Below, piece by piece: positions 54,642 through 63,518 of a DNA stretch of 64,000 bases; position 1 is the stretch's first letter, and each line of letters opens with the position of its first letter. The stretch lies in contig NZ_JALGYW010000009.1 in the NCBI RefSeq assembly GCF_023111095.1, forward strand, positions 1 to 64,000. Reading direction: 5' to 3'. Source of the stretch: Maribellus sp. YY47. Lineage in GTDB: Bacteria > Bacteroidota > Bacteroidia > Bacteroidales > Prolixibacteraceae. Position numbers and translations under genes: made by a program. Below the pieces are notes generated by a model. It searched no databases and had not been told where the DNA came from. It saw only the letters and a program-made list of their open reading frames with translations.

Positions 54642-55202
54642 TCACACATTTTCCAGTGTAAGCCGTTCCGGGTGCCTCAATTTCTTAAAACGGGATGGCG
54701 TTAACCCGGTGTATTGCCTGAATTGGTTTGACAGATGAGCAACGCTGCTGTAATGAAGCTTGTAAGCAATCTCTGTAAGATTTAGTTCGTTGTAAACAAT
54801 CAACTCCTTCACCTTTTCGATTTTGTGTGTGAGGTAAAATTTCTCAATGCTCATGCCCTGCACTTCCGAAAAAAGATTGGACAAATAGGTATAATCGTAG
54901 TTCAGTTTCTCGCTCAGATAATCGGAAAGATTTACCCTAATCTGTTCTTCGGTGTAATGAACCAAACCGATAATTGCGCCTTTAATTTTCTCCACCAAAA
55001 TGTTCTTCCTGTCATCCATTAAACCAAGCCCTGATTTTTTTAAAGCTAATGCCAATTGAATTAACTGCTCAGGCCGGGCTTTTCCAGCAATCTCGGCTTC
55101 CCCTATTTTAACATACGAATACCGAAGGCCAATCTTCTCTAATTCTCCCCTCACTACCGCCTGGCAGCGAATACAAACCATATTTTTAATGTAGAGTTTC
55201 AA
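54642..55202 (-). CDS. AraC-family regulator with HMA-like N-terminus
   Basis: A 186-residue protein. The N-terminal 75 residues (LYIKNMVCIRCQAVVRGELE) resemble a heavy-metal-associated ferredoxin-like domain with a C-x2-C pair. A C-terminal double helix-turn-helix of AraC type (about 80-180) contains LTEIAYKLHYSSVAHLSNQF and RQYTGLTPSRFKKLRH. TTG at 55202 keeps the full N-terminal domain. It lies 11 bp behind the radical SAM gene on the same strand, so it probably belongs with it. Metal sensing is an inference. Confidence 0.8.
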   Translation of the reverse strand: MKLYIKNMVCIRCQAVVRGELEKIGLRYSYVKIGEAEIAGKARPEQLIQLALALKKSGLGLMDDRKNILVEKIKGAIIGLVHYTEEQIRVNLSDYLSEKLNYDYTYLSNLFSEVQGMSIEKFYLTHKIEKVKELIVYNELNLTEIAYKLHYSSVAHLSNQFRQYTGLTPSRFKKLRHPERLTLENV

Positions 55203-55213
55203 ACCAGCTGCAT

Positions 55214-56731
55214 TTATTCCTGATTATTGTAATTGCTAGGATTTCGTACTTTTCGAAGTCCGTAAACCGTACGGAAATGATAACCATACACAGAAAAAGT
55301 AATTGCATCGACCATTAGTTTGGGTTTGTTCAGTACCGTCCATGCCATAAACTTCCAGTATTCCAGCCTGCCGTTGTTTAACAGCCCCAACACAAAAATT
55401 GACTTGGCAAAGGCTTTAATCCGGTTATATTCGATACCGTTTTTACCCATTTTTACCGGCTGGTAATTCTGAAACAGTTCCCTGACTCGCTTATAATAAG
55501 GCTTCTCTTTATAAATGTTGGCAATAATGTGCCGGTATCCATCGAGCAGTTTCTCTTTATTCATTTTTGGAATAAAGTTCATCGTAAAATCAGTATTACT
55601 TCCGGTTGGGTCAACCGTCAACCGATTCTCTGCTTCCATTTGTTTGTACAGCCTTGTATTTTTGGGTGCGTTGAGCAACCCGACCATTGCCGATACAATG
55701 CCGCTTTTCTGAATAAACTCGATTTGCCGCTGAAACACGGTAAGAGTATCACTGTCGAAACCTACAATAAATCCCCCCGACACCTGGAGGCCCGCTTTCT
55801 GAATTTGCTTTACATTTTCGAGTAAATCCCTGTTTTCATTTTGAATTTTATGACAACTCTGCAAAGATTCTTCCACCGGTGTTTCAATCCCGATAAAAGT
55901 GGAGGTAAATCCTGCTTCCCGCATCATTGTGAGCAGCCGGTCGTCATCGGCCAGGTTTATCGATGTTTGTGCGTTAAAGCTAAACGGATGGCGATGCTGC
56001 CTCATCCACCCGATCATAGAAGGAAGAAACTCACCTTTTATCACTTTCTTATTCCCGATAAAATTATCATCGACTACCGATATAAGCCCACGCCAATTCA
56101 GATTGTACAAGGTCTCCAGTTCTTTAATGATCTGCTCTTTGCTTTTCATCCTTACTTTATGGCCGAGCAATGTTGTTATTTCACAAAAATCACATGAAAA
56201 AGGACATCCCCGCGATACCTGAATGCTCATGGAAGCATAAGCTTTTCTATTCAGAAGGAAAAAGTCCGGTACTGGAGATTCCGATAAATCGGCAAATTCA
56301 TCGCTTTTGTAAATTCTTTTTAAAGGAGTTCCGTTTGCCAGATCGGATAAAAACAGAGGCAGCGTAATTTCTGCCTCGTTCAAAATAAAGTGGTCTATTT
56401 GTGGATAACTGTCGTACTCTTGCGTAAACAGCGGTCCTCCGCCAATTACTTTCACAGCGTGTTCCCGGCAACGAGCCAAAATATCAGCAACCGATTCTTT
56501 CTGAACATACATACTGCTTAAAAAAACATAATCAGCCCAATCCAACTCTTCCTCTTTCAGCTCTTCAATATTTAAATCAACCAGCTTTTTCTGCCAGCTT
56601 TCCGGCAACATAGCCGAAACAGTGATCAGGCCCAAAGGAGGTACGGCAGCCTTTTTGGAGATGAACTTTAACGCATGTTTAAAACTCCAGTAAGTATCGG
56701 GGTATTTTGGATATATCATTAACACTCTCAT
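55214..56731 (-). CDS. B12-binding radical SAM protein (DUF4070-like C-terminus)
   Basis: A protein of about 505 residues. An N-terminal cobalamin-binding-like domain (about 1-140, MRVLMIYPKYPDTYWSF) is followed by a radical SAM core with the cluster motif CPFSCDFCE and GFIVGFDSDTLTVFQ, then a C-terminal DUF4070-type region. Related proteins methylate unactivated carbons or modify lipids. The substrate is unknown. ATG at 56731 starts at the cobalamin domain; an in-frame start at 56821 would add 30 residues without known similarity. Confidence 0.85.
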   Translation of the reverse strand: MRVLMIYPKYPDTYWSFKHALKFISKKAAVPPLGLITVSAMLPESWQKKLVDLNIEELKEEELDWADYVFLSSMYVQKESVADILARCREHAVKVIGGGPLFTQEYDSYPQIDHFILNEAEITLPLFLSDLANGTPLKRIYKSDEFADLSESPVPDFFLLNRKAYASMSIQVSRGCPFSCDFCEITTLLGHKVRMKSKEQIIKELETLYNLNWRGLISVVDDNFIGNKKVIKGEFLPSMIGWMRQHRHPFSFNAQTSINLADDDRLLTMMREAGFTSTFIGIETPVEESLQSCHKIQNENRDLLENVKQIQKAGLQVSGGFIVGFDSDTLTVFQRQIEFIQKSGIVSAMVGLLNAPKNTRLYKQMEAENRLTVDPTGSNTDFTMNFIPKMNKEKLLDGYRHIIANIYKEKPYYKRVRELFQNYQPVKMGKNGIEYNRIKAFAKSIFVLGLLNNGRLEYWKFMAWTVLNKPKLMVDAITFSVYGYHFRTVYGLRKVRNPSNYNNQE

Positions 56732-56945
56732 ACAATCATTTTTTAAATGGATTGGCTCATTCCAATCCACAGGTTGCTTTTTGATTTTATTTTTGTATCT
56801 CTCAGAAAATGAGAAGATCATCCAAATTTACGACGGGATTTTACCGGGATAAAATGAAAGGGACTGGCGAAAGTTTTTTTGGGATAGAATTTGGATTGAG
56901 AGGACAAGTGTTAGACTTCCCGGACGAATGTCATTCGCCCCTGCC

Positions 56946-57791
56946 TTACAGCAAGTCCTTTACCGCCATTAAATACTGACGCGAAACAGGAACGGTTTCT
57001 TGGGTGTCGGCAAGGCTTAACCAATAGGTATTAAAATTCTTATTTAACTTTTCGATGTGCTGCATGTTGACAATGCAAGAGCGGTGTGTGCGCGTAAAAA
57101 CATTAAATTCCTTTAGTTGATTCTCGATGTTCTTCAGGGTATTTCGGATCATCTTTTTTCGAACCTCTCCTCCTTCCTTAAATCCAACTTCCACATAATT
57201 ATCAGCCGATTTAACAAAAACTATCTCTGATACCTGAATTATCAGATTGTCTCCCTCATTATCAGAACTCAGTTCAATAAATTTGTTGGTATTGCGTTCA
57301 GTGAATTGATTTAATTGGTCCTTCATCAACCTGGTTTCGTCTAACAGTTTCTTGTTTTTTCCATTTATGAACGAGAGAGTATTTTTCAAATGCAAGGTAA
57401 CTGGCACACTCACACTAATTACCACAGCCCGCAGAACCAGGTTAAACGTAATGCTTGTATTTCCCACATACCTGAGATAGAAGACAAAAGCAACACTGGT
57501 TAAAGCAACCAGTAAAAAGTAATAAAGCGAATTCCATATCGGATTGTATTCCTCGTCCGCCCTATCCTGAAGGAGATAAGTATGAAAGATAACTTGTACA
57601 ATTACCTGGATAATGAAAACAATTAATCCGTAACCGGCAATGTATAACTGCTTGTTCTCGAACTCAAAATTAGCAGTTGGGAAAGGTTGGAAAAACAGAA
57701 TAAATAAAAAAACAGAAATACTTATGCCAAGATAAGTTTTGAAATACTTTCCTGATAAAGCAATAAACTGATTTATACAATTATTTGACAT
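56946..57791 (-). CDS. membrane-bound LytTR transcriptional regulator
   Basis: This 281-residue protein has four membrane helices (about 15-145) and a C-terminal LytTR DNA-binding domain (about 175-281) containing EIVFVKSADNYVEV, NVFTRTHRSCIVN and TVPVSRQYL. There is no receiver domain, so it may sense a membrane signal directly. It is a stand-alone gene. Confidence 0.88.
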   Translation of the reverse strand: MSNNCINQFIALSGKYFKTYLGISISVFLFILFFQPFPTANFEFENKQLYIAGYGLIVFIIQVIVQVIFHTYLLQDRADEEYNPIWNSLYYFLLVALTSVAFVFYLRYVGNTSITFNLVLRAVVISVSVPVTLHLKNTLSFINGKNKKLLDETRLMKDQLNQFTERNTNKFIELSSDNEGDNLIIQVSEIVFVKSADNYVEVGFKEGGEVRKKMIRNTLKNIENQLKEFNVFTRTHRSCIVNMQHIEKLNKNFNTYWLSLADTQETVPVSRQYLMAVKDLL

Positions 57792-58041
57792 CCGTGGAAA
57801 TTTTAGGTCGGAATTAATTTCGGAAGATGAGTTTTTATTTGTGAACCCAATAGTCTCCTTTCATTAATTCCAATGCTTTATCTCTCTGAAGCACTTATAA
57901 AAACCAGTTTAAATGTACGCAAATAACCGTTTGAAGTTCAGGAAAACATCTGCTTTTCATCCAATCATTACTTCCAACCTATAACCGCTATTAAAGCTCG
58001 CACGCAACTTTCTTTGGTTTTGAATGTCACTGAAACTTCTT

Positions 58042-59073
58042 TCAATACCTCCAGCGGTTGGCCAGGTTCACCAGCGAAAGCATCACCGGTACTTCTACCA
58101 GCACACCCACAACCGTCACCAGCGCAGCAGGCGATTGCAAGCCAAACAAGGCAATGGCTACGGCTACAGCCAGTTCAAAAAAGTTACTGGCGCCAATCAT
58201 CGCTGCCGGCGAACAAATGGCATGCGGCAGTTTTAATTTGCGGCCACCTACCCAGGTAATAAAAAAGATAAAGTAGGTTTGAATCACCAGCGGAACAGCC
58301 ACCAGCAGAATGATCAGCGGCTTTTCAATGATCGTTTTCCCCTGGAAGGCAAACAACAACACCAGTGTACTCAACAAGGCAACAATCGAAACCGGTTTAA
58401 AGCGGGGCAGAAATTCGTTTCGGAACCACTCCTCTCCTTTTCTGCGGATCAGTATTTTGTGGGTGATAAACCCGGCCAGAAGTGGAATTACCACAAACAC
58501 CACAATACTGGCTGCCAGCGTATCGTAAGGAATCGTGATGTTGGTGATCCCCAGCAACAACCCGACAATGGGAATAAAGGCTACCAAAATGATCAGGTCG
58601 TTTACCGAAACCTGCACCAACGTATAATTTGGATCGCCGTCGGTGAGGTAGCTCCATACAAAAACCATTGCGGTACAAGGTGCTGCTCCCAGTAAAATAG
58701 CCCCGGCAATGTACTCACCGGCCTGCTCGGGCGAAATAAAAGCCGCGTACAGTTTTGAAAAGAACAGCCAGGCAAAAAAGGCCATTGTAAAAGGCTTGAT
58801 CAACCAGTTCACCACCAGCGTCAGGATCAATCCTTTCGGGCGTTTCCCGATGTTCTTCAAACTTGAAAAATCGACCTGCAACATCATGGGATAGATCATC
58901 AACCAGATTAAAACAGCCACCGGAATGTTTACGCTGAACAGCTCCATACTGCTTAAAAATTCGATGCTATCACCCGTCCAGTGGCCAATGCCGATACCTG
59001 CGGCAATACACACAGCCACCCACAAAGTCAGGTATTTTTCAAAAAAACCAATGCGTTTTTTCTCTTGATTCAT
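58042..59073 (-). CDS. acr3: arsenite efflux permease Acr3
   Basis: This 343-residue protein has ten membrane helices and the ACR3 motifs [20 protein letters not shown] (with the essential Cys) and [20 protein letters not shown]-like sequence (here [11 protein letters not shown]). It expels As(III) using the membrane potential. It is the last gene of arsR-arsC-arsM-acr3, starting 5 bp after the arsM stop. Confidence 0.95.
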   Translation of the reverse strand: MNQEKKRIGFFEKYLTLWVAVCIAAGIGIGHWTGDSIEFLSSMELFSVNIPVAVLIWLMIYPMMLQVDFSSLKNIGKRPKGLILTLVVNWLIKPFTMAFFAWLFFSKLYAAFISPEQAGEYIAGAILLGAAPCTAMVFVWSYLTDGDPNYTLVQVSVNDLIILVAFIPIVGLLLGITNITIPYDTLAASIVVFVVIPLLAGFITHKILIRRKGEEWFRNEFLPRFKPVSIVALLSTLVLLFAFQGKTIIEKPLIILLVAVPLVIQTYFIFFITWVGGRKLKLPHAICSPAAMIGASNFFELAVAVAIALFGLQSPAALVTVVGVLVEVPVMLSLVNLANRWRY

Positions 59074-59078
59074 ACTTC

Positions 59079-59882
59079 CTATTTTGTTGCACTTAGCGTT
59101 AAACTAAAAATACCTGCTCCTTTTGATTTTAATTCGGCGACTTCCTCCTCAGAAAGGTATTTACGAAGAACATCGTCCGGAACGGTTATGGCTCTTCTTT
59201 TATGAATCTGAAGATCCGAAAAACCAATGTTCTGAATGATTTGCAAATAATCGGGTTCCTGCGATGCACCCGCCACACATCCTGCATACATTTCGGCTTC
59301 ATGTTTTATCTTTTCAGGCAAATCGCCTACGAGTACCACATCCGAAATGCAGAAATGTCCGCCCGGTTTCAACACCCGGAATATTTCAGAAAAGGCCTGT
59401 TGCTTATCCGGCACAAGGTTTAGCACACAATTGCTGATCAACACATCAAAAGCATTCTCGGGTAAGGGCATATTTTCAATGTCTCCCAGAACAAATTCCA
59501 TGTTTGTAAAACCGGTTTTGGCAAGATTCACCTGCGCTTTGCTGATCATTTCCTCTGTAAAATCAAGCCCGGTAACTTTCCCATTTTCGCCCACAATGCT
59601 GCGCGCCACAAAGCAATCGTTTCCTGCACCCGAGCCTAAATCCAACACCGAGTCTCCGGGGTGGATTCCGGCATATTCAGTAGGCAGTCCGCAACCTAAG
59701 CCCAAATCTGCATCGGGATTATGGCCTTTCATCGAGGTGTATTCGTCGCCGATCATGCTAAACTCCAGCTCACCGCAGCAAGCCGAGGGGCCACAACACC
59801 CTGACTGATTCAGTACAACACTCTGGGAAGCAATGCTCCCGTACTTTTCCTGAACCATCTTTTTTACATCTTCTGCTTTCAT
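59079..59882 (-). CDS. arsM: arsenite S-adenosylmethionine methyltransferase ArsM
   Basis: This 267-residue class I methyltransferase has [15 protein letters not shown] (SAM site), the Cys-rich N-terminal [23 protein letters not shown] with the conserved Cys, and [15 protein letters not shown]. It converts As(III) to methylated arsenicals. It overlaps arsC by 4 bp, which indicates coupled expression. Confidence 0.93.
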   Translation of the reverse strand: MKAEDVKKMVQEKYGSIASQSVVLNQSGCCGPSACCGELEFSMIGDEYTSMKGHNPDADLGLGCGLPTEYAGIHPGDSVLDLGSGAGNDCFVARSIVGENGKVTGLDFTEEMISKAQVNLAKTGFTNMEFVLGDIENMPLPENAFDVLISNCVLNLVPDKQQAFSEIFRVLKPGGHFCISDVVLVGDLPEKIKHEAEMYAGCVAGASQEPDYLQIIQNIGFSDLQIHKRRAITVPDDVLRKYLSEEEVAELKSKGAGIFSLTLSATK

Positions 59883-60307
59883 GACAATTGAGGTAAAATT
59901 TCTTCCTGATAAAATTTGTAAAAACCTTCTTTGATCTCATCCCTCACGCGATAGTATTCGCTTTGGATAAACTCGGGCGTTCCCACAGCATGCGACGGAT
60001 CGTCGAACCCGATGTGCAAACGATGTTTTACTTTTCCGATAAATGCAGGGCAATTTTCGTTGGCGCCACCACACACCGTAATTACATAATCCCACTCCTG
60101 ATCAAGATAGATCTCCACCGAATCAGAACTGTGTCCGCTGATATCAATCCCAATCTCCTTCATCACTTCAACAGCTTTGTGGTTGAGCTTGCCCGAAGCT
60201 TCGGTTCCGGCAGAAGCAACTTCCAACCGGCTGTCGAACGATTGCATAAATCCATGTGCCATTTGGCTGCGGCAACTGTTGCCGGTACATAAAATCAGTA
60301 TCTTCAT
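59879..60307 (-). CDS. arsC: arsenate reductase, low-molecular-weight phosphatase type
   Basis: This 142-residue protein has the P-loop CTGNSCRSQMA (C-x5-R) at the N-terminus and DYVITVCGGANENCP further on, which supplies further cysteines for the disulfide relay. It reduces As(V) to As(III) for methylation and export by the two genes that follow. It lies 11 bp after arsR. Confidence 0.93.
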   Translation of the reverse strand: MKILILCTGNSCRSQMAHGFMQSFDSRLEVASAGTEASGKLNHKAVEVMKEIGIDISGHSSDSVEIYLDQEWDYVITVCGGANENCPAFIGKVKHRLHIGFDDPSHAVGTPEFIQSEYYRVRDEIKEGFYKFYQEEILPQLS

Positions 60308-60318
60308 TTGTAAATGTT

Positions 60319-60651
60319 TTAGCAGTTGTTATCCGAACAGCAGTCGATCTCGGATAGAAATCCGCCCAGCATGTCCTTTAAATTATTTATTTTCTCTGAA
60401 TTCAAACAGTAATTGGTTTTCACCCCGTCAATCTCTCCTTTTATCAGACCAGAATCCTTTAATTCCTTCAGATGCTGATTGACCGTTGTTCGACTTAAAG
60501 GCAGCACCTCGCAGATATCGCCCGTCATGCAACTCCGGGTTTCGGCTAAAAACTGCAGAACGCGCAAACGTGCCGGATGTGCCAGCGCTTTAAAAAGAAC
60601 CGCCTTTTCAGCCAATTCCTTATCAAATAATTCCGTTTTTGATTGAACCAT
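60319..60651 (-). CDS. arsR: ArsR-family repressor of the arsC-arsM-acr3 unit
   Basis: This 110-residue winged-helix protein has ALAHPARLRVLQFLAETRSC and PLSRTTVNQHLKELKDSGLI (recognition helix). Sensor cysteines lie at ETRSC and in the C-terminal CCSDNNC. Two palindromes of 18 bp lie just upstream, so autoregulation is expected. Confidence 0.93.
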   Translation of the reverse strand: MVQSKTELFDKELAEKAVLFKALAHPARLRVLQFLAETRSCMTGDICEVLPLSRTTVNQHLKELKDSGLIKGEIDGVKTNYCLNSEKINNLKDMLGGFLSEIDCCSDNNC

Positions 60652-60672
60652 CTTTTGTGAACTTTTCGTTTA

Positions 60673-60690
60673 TGACGCAAATATACGTCA
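60673..60690. promoter_or_regulatory. ArsR operator-like palindrome 1
   Basis: TGACGCAAATATACGTCA, an 18-bp imperfect palindrome 21 bp upstream of the arsR start. Confidence 0.65.
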
Positions 60691-60700
60691 CAAAATTTAA

Positions 60701-60718
60701 TAACGTATAAATACGTCA
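60701..60718. promoter_or_regulatory. ArsR operator-like palindrome 2
   Basis: TAACGTATAAATACGTCA, same length and same half-sites as the palindrome at 60673-60690. Their centres are 28 bp apart, so dimers would sit at a regular spacing over the promoter. Confidence 0.65.
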
Positions 60719-60792
60719 TTAAATTTTTATTACAGTTAGGAATAATTCTCCAATGATAAGAAAATCAGCACAGTTGATGTCTTTGGGAGCAA

Positions 60793-61566
60793 TCAGGGCT
60801 TAATTTTCCCAAACAGTCCCAGCAGTTTTGAATTCAGAATATTTTTGATTTCCGGTTCATTCTCGCCGATTGGTTTCACAGGAATCAGATCCATCACTTC
60901 TTCAGCTTCCAAACCTGCCTGGTAATATATTCTCCACGCTTTCTTCAAGCTGGCAGAAACAGTTTTTCGTGCCTCCTCATCGGTTAACCCGGTTTCTCTG
61001 GCAATCGCCTCCATTTGCTGCCACTGAAACCAGAAATAAGTGGGCAACATGGCCGAACAGATGGCATAACTTTCCAGTTTTGCTTCTTCTGCCTCGAAGG
61101 TTTTGCCGAGCTTTTTAAGCAGCTTCAACACCTTCTTTTTATCCTGATCGTCAAAACCAGGGGCAAAAGTCACAGGGTTGTAGCCTTCGTTGATAAATGA
61201 AGTTGCGTTGGGTATCATCCGAATCAGTTTTTGAGTCGGCAACACCGCTGCCATTTTTTCGAGCGTAATCTTGGGTGCCAGCGAAATCACAACCGTTGAA
61301 GTGTCCACCGCTTCTTTTATAGCCTGCAAGGTTTCCATTACAACCGGAGGGTGAACCGCAATAAATACAAGCTGTTGAGTAGCTGCTTCGGCTGCAGATC
61401 GGGCAGCCTGAACTCCGGGAAAATCATTTATCAGTGCAGTACTTGTTTCCGTGTTGGGCTCAAAAACCAGCACATTTTCGGGCAGGGCATTTTTATTGAC
61501 AAGCCCCTGAAGAAAGATCCGCGTAATGCGGCCTCCTCCAATAAAACCTATCGATTGTAGTTTCAT
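60793..61566 (-). CDS. pyrroline-5-carboxylate reductase-like protein
   Basis: This 257-residue protein has an N-terminal NAD(P) fold (IGFIGGGRITRIFLQGLV) and a ProC-type C-terminal dimerisation domain. RMIPNATSFINEG replaces the usual MPN-P-V-GEG, and SAMLPTYFWFQWQQM replaces the TGSGPAY motif, so it is not a standard proline-synthesis enzyme. It follows arsG by 60 bp on the same strand, between two arsenic units. A role in redox handling there is only a guess. Confidence 0.75.
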   Translation of the reverse strand: MKLQSIGFIGGGRITRIFLQGLVNKNALPENVLVFEPNTETSTALINDFPGVQAARSAAEAATQQLVFIAVHPPVVMETLQAIKEAVDTSTVVISLAPKITLEKMAAVLPTQKLIRMIPNATSFINEGYNPVTFAPGFDDQDKKKVLKLLKKLGKTFEAEEAKLESYAICSAMLPTYFWFQWQQMEAIARETGLTDEEARKTVSASLKKAWRIYYQAGLEAEEVMDLIPVKPIGENEPEIKNILNSKLLGLFGKIKP

Positions 61567-61626
61567 CAGTTTTAAGTTTTAAGTTATTTATGCAACAGTT
61601 TGATCAATCGTCCTCCTTTCAGAATA

Positions 61627-62328
61627 CTAAAAGAATACCGTGAATACGTAGTAGATTCCAACCAAAATGAATACAAGCGCAATTACCCGGCGAAACCAAA
61701 GTTCGAAGGTTTTTAAGCGATTATATAATCCACCTACTCCTGAAACGGCATAAGCAATCAGCCAGGCAAACAAGATTACCGGAATTCCGGTGGCAATGGC
61801 AAAAACAACGGGAAGGTACAAACCCGATGCGCTGCTGATGGTGAGCGGAATCAGCATTCCGAAGTATAAAACGCCGCTGTAAGGACAAAAGGCCATGGCA
61901 AACAACATTCCCAGCAAAAGAACATCCCAGTAGCCGGTAACTCCTTTTTTTTCGAACCGTTCCGCAATTTTTCCTCCTCCCGGAAGACTGATCTTCAAAA
62001 CACCGAGCATAAATAGTCCGATAACGATCAGCAAAGGGCCAATGATCTTTTCACCGTAACGTTGAAAAATGCCAGACACAGCAAACTGATCCGCTCCAAG
62101 AAAAAGGACAAAGGCCAGCAAAGTATAGGCAACAGCTCTTCCCAGAGTGTAAATTAAACCGTTGTAAAAAACCCGGTTTCGGTTTTCTATGTCTTTACCA
62201 ATAAAACCAACGGCCGTAATATTTGTTGCCAGAGGACAAGGACTGATGGCAGTCATCAATCCCAGGATAAAAGCTGTTAGAACCGGAAAAGAGCTGTTTT
62301 CAAGTAATCCGGTTAGGAATCCATCCAT
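61627..62328 (-). CDS. arsG: ArsG-like efflux permease (DsbD/CcdA-type fold)
   Basis: This 233-residue membrane protein has about six helices, with AISPCPLATNITAVGFIGKD and a second AFCPYSG motif, the paired cysteines typical of DsbD/CcdA-like proteins. This sequence type accompanies ArsF in Bacteroidota ars operons, where it is described as exporting reduced aromatic arsenicals. It starts 1 bp after arsF. Confidence 0.82.
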   Translation of the reverse strand: MDGFLTGLLENSSFPVLTAFILGLMTAISPCPLATNITAVGFIGKDIENRNRVFYNGLIYTLGRAVAYTLLAFVLFLGADQFAVSGIFQRYGEKIIGPLLIVIGLFMLGVLKISLPGGGKIAERFEKKGVTGYWDVLLLGMLFAMAFCPYSGVLYFGMLIPLTISSASGLYLPVVFAIATGIPVILFAWLIAYAVSGVGGLYNRLKTFELWFRRVIALVFILVGIYYVFTVFF

Positions 62329-62329
62329 C

Positions 62330-62737
62330 TTACAACAATGGTTTTATTTTCTCTTCAATCACCTTTTTGAATTTAGCCGGATCGGTTCGGGCGTATAAAA
62401 ATCCCTGGTTCGTCAGGTCGATCTTTTTATTTCCCTTCATCACGATAAGCGACTGGCTGTTTACCCCCAGTTCTTTCCCCTTGGCTTCCCCTTCGGGTTT
62501 ATCCAAATTATAAGCATCAAAACTAACCTGGCTACCAAACAATTCTTTTACATCCTGCTGTGCTTCCGACTCAATCGCTTTGCAGGTGGCACACCGCGAA
62601 TTCAGATGAAAGTAGTAAACTTTTACAGTCGCTTCTTTTGTTTCTTTTTTCCCGGAATCGGTCTGCGCTGAAACCTGAATTCCAAACAATAAAACAGCGC
62701 AGAGGCTCAATAAGGCAATGTTGATTTTTGTACTCAT
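62330..62737 (-). CDS. arsF: ArsF-like exported thioredoxin-fold protein
   Basis: This 135-residue protein has a signal peptide (ALLSLCAVLLFGIQVSAQ) and a thioredoxin-like fold with the redox motif SRCATCKAIE. It is the usual partner of ArsG and is proposed to supply electrons for reduction of nitroaromatic arsenicals. ATG at 62737 is preferred to a TTG 9 bp upstream. An operator-like palindrome lies ahead of it. Confidence 0.82.
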   Translation of the reverse strand: MSTKINIALLSLCAVLLFGIQVSAQTDSGKKETKEATVKVYYFHLNSRCATCKAIESEAQQDVKELFGSQVSFDAYNLDKPEGEAKGKELGVNSQSLIVMKGNKKIDLTNQGFLYARTDPAKFKKVIEEKIKPLL

Positions 62738-62846
62738 TTGATTCAATTATTTGTTTTTATTTAGTTTTTACAAAATTCTAATCTTCATATTATAAGGCAA
62801 TTGTAAATCCTTCATTTTCTGCCTACCAACTCCTTATTAGTTCGGC

Positions 62847-62864
62847 GTTCGCAAAACACCGAAC
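62847..62864. promoter_or_regulatory. second ArsR operator, ahead of arsF
   Basis: GTTCGCAAAACACCGAAC lies between the upstream arsR (stop at 62881) and arsF. It shares GTTCG, AA and ACCGAAC in register with the palindrome at 63184-63201. Confidence 0.65.
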
Positions 62865-62880
62865 AACCTACGTAAAATTT

Positions 62881-63180
62881 TTAGACCTTCCAGAATTCCT
62901 TAAATAAAGCTTTCGCTTCTTCCCAGTTTTCACGGTTGATACAATATTTGATGCGTGGCGCTTCAATCTCCCCCTGTATCAGTCCGGCATCTTTTAATTC
63001 CTTTAAATGCTGCGAAAGGGTTGATTTAACAATCGGAAGTTCTTCGGTTAAATCGCCGCTGTAACAGCAGCTTTGGCTGGCCAGCAATTCAAGCACGTAC
63101 ATACGAATCGGATGGCCCATTGCTTTGGCGTAACGGGCCATCTTCTTCTGCTTATCAGTTATTACTTCTTTACGCGCCAT
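62881..63180 (-). CDS. arsR: ArsR-family repressor of the arsF-arsG unit
   Basis: This 99-residue winged-helix protein has AMGHPIRMYVLELLASQSCC (paired cysteines near the recognition region) and PIVKSTLSQHLKELKDAGLI. It is related to but distinct from the repressor at 60319-60651, and its putative operators have a different sequence. It probably senses As(III) or an organic arsenical. Confidence 0.9.
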   Translation of the reverse strand: MARKEVITDKQKKMARYAKAMGHPIRMYVLELLASQSCCYSGDLTEELPIVKSTLSQHLKELKDAGLIQGEIEAPRIKYCINRENWEEAKALFKEFWKV

Positions 63181-63183
63181 GTT

Positions 63184-63201
63184 GTTCGTAACTTACCGAA
63201 C
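63184..63201. promoter_or_regulatory. ArsR autoregulatory operator
   Basis: GTTCGTAACTTACCGAAC, an 18-bp palindrome ending 3 bp before the arsR start codon. It matches the palindrome at 62847-62864. Confidence 0.7.
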
Positions 63202-63518
63202 AAATGTACATAGAATTCTGAAGAAATGAGACATATCCCTGCAAAATCGATCTCTTTATTTAATTGTCTTTATTCTTCCGAATTCAGAGAGACTACAATT
63301 TTTCCAAAGTTTTTTTACCAACATTACAACCCTGCTTTTTTTTCCCTGTCTATGAACTTGAAAACAATTAACAATGGGAAACACAAAAATCGCTTACACT
63401 GAAATCCGGAACGTTTATCGAAGAATATCAGTTGTTTGTCGGATAATCTCAGCAAGACAGTAACTTAAACAATAATTTAGTCGTCCATAGAAAACAAAAC
63501 AGAAAACAATTATCCAAC
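63202..63518. promoter_or_regulatory. divergent intergenic region before the TonB receptor
   Basis: About 317 bp between divergent arsR and the receptor gene; both promoters must lie here. No distinct motif beyond the ArsR palindrome was found. Confidence 0.45.
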
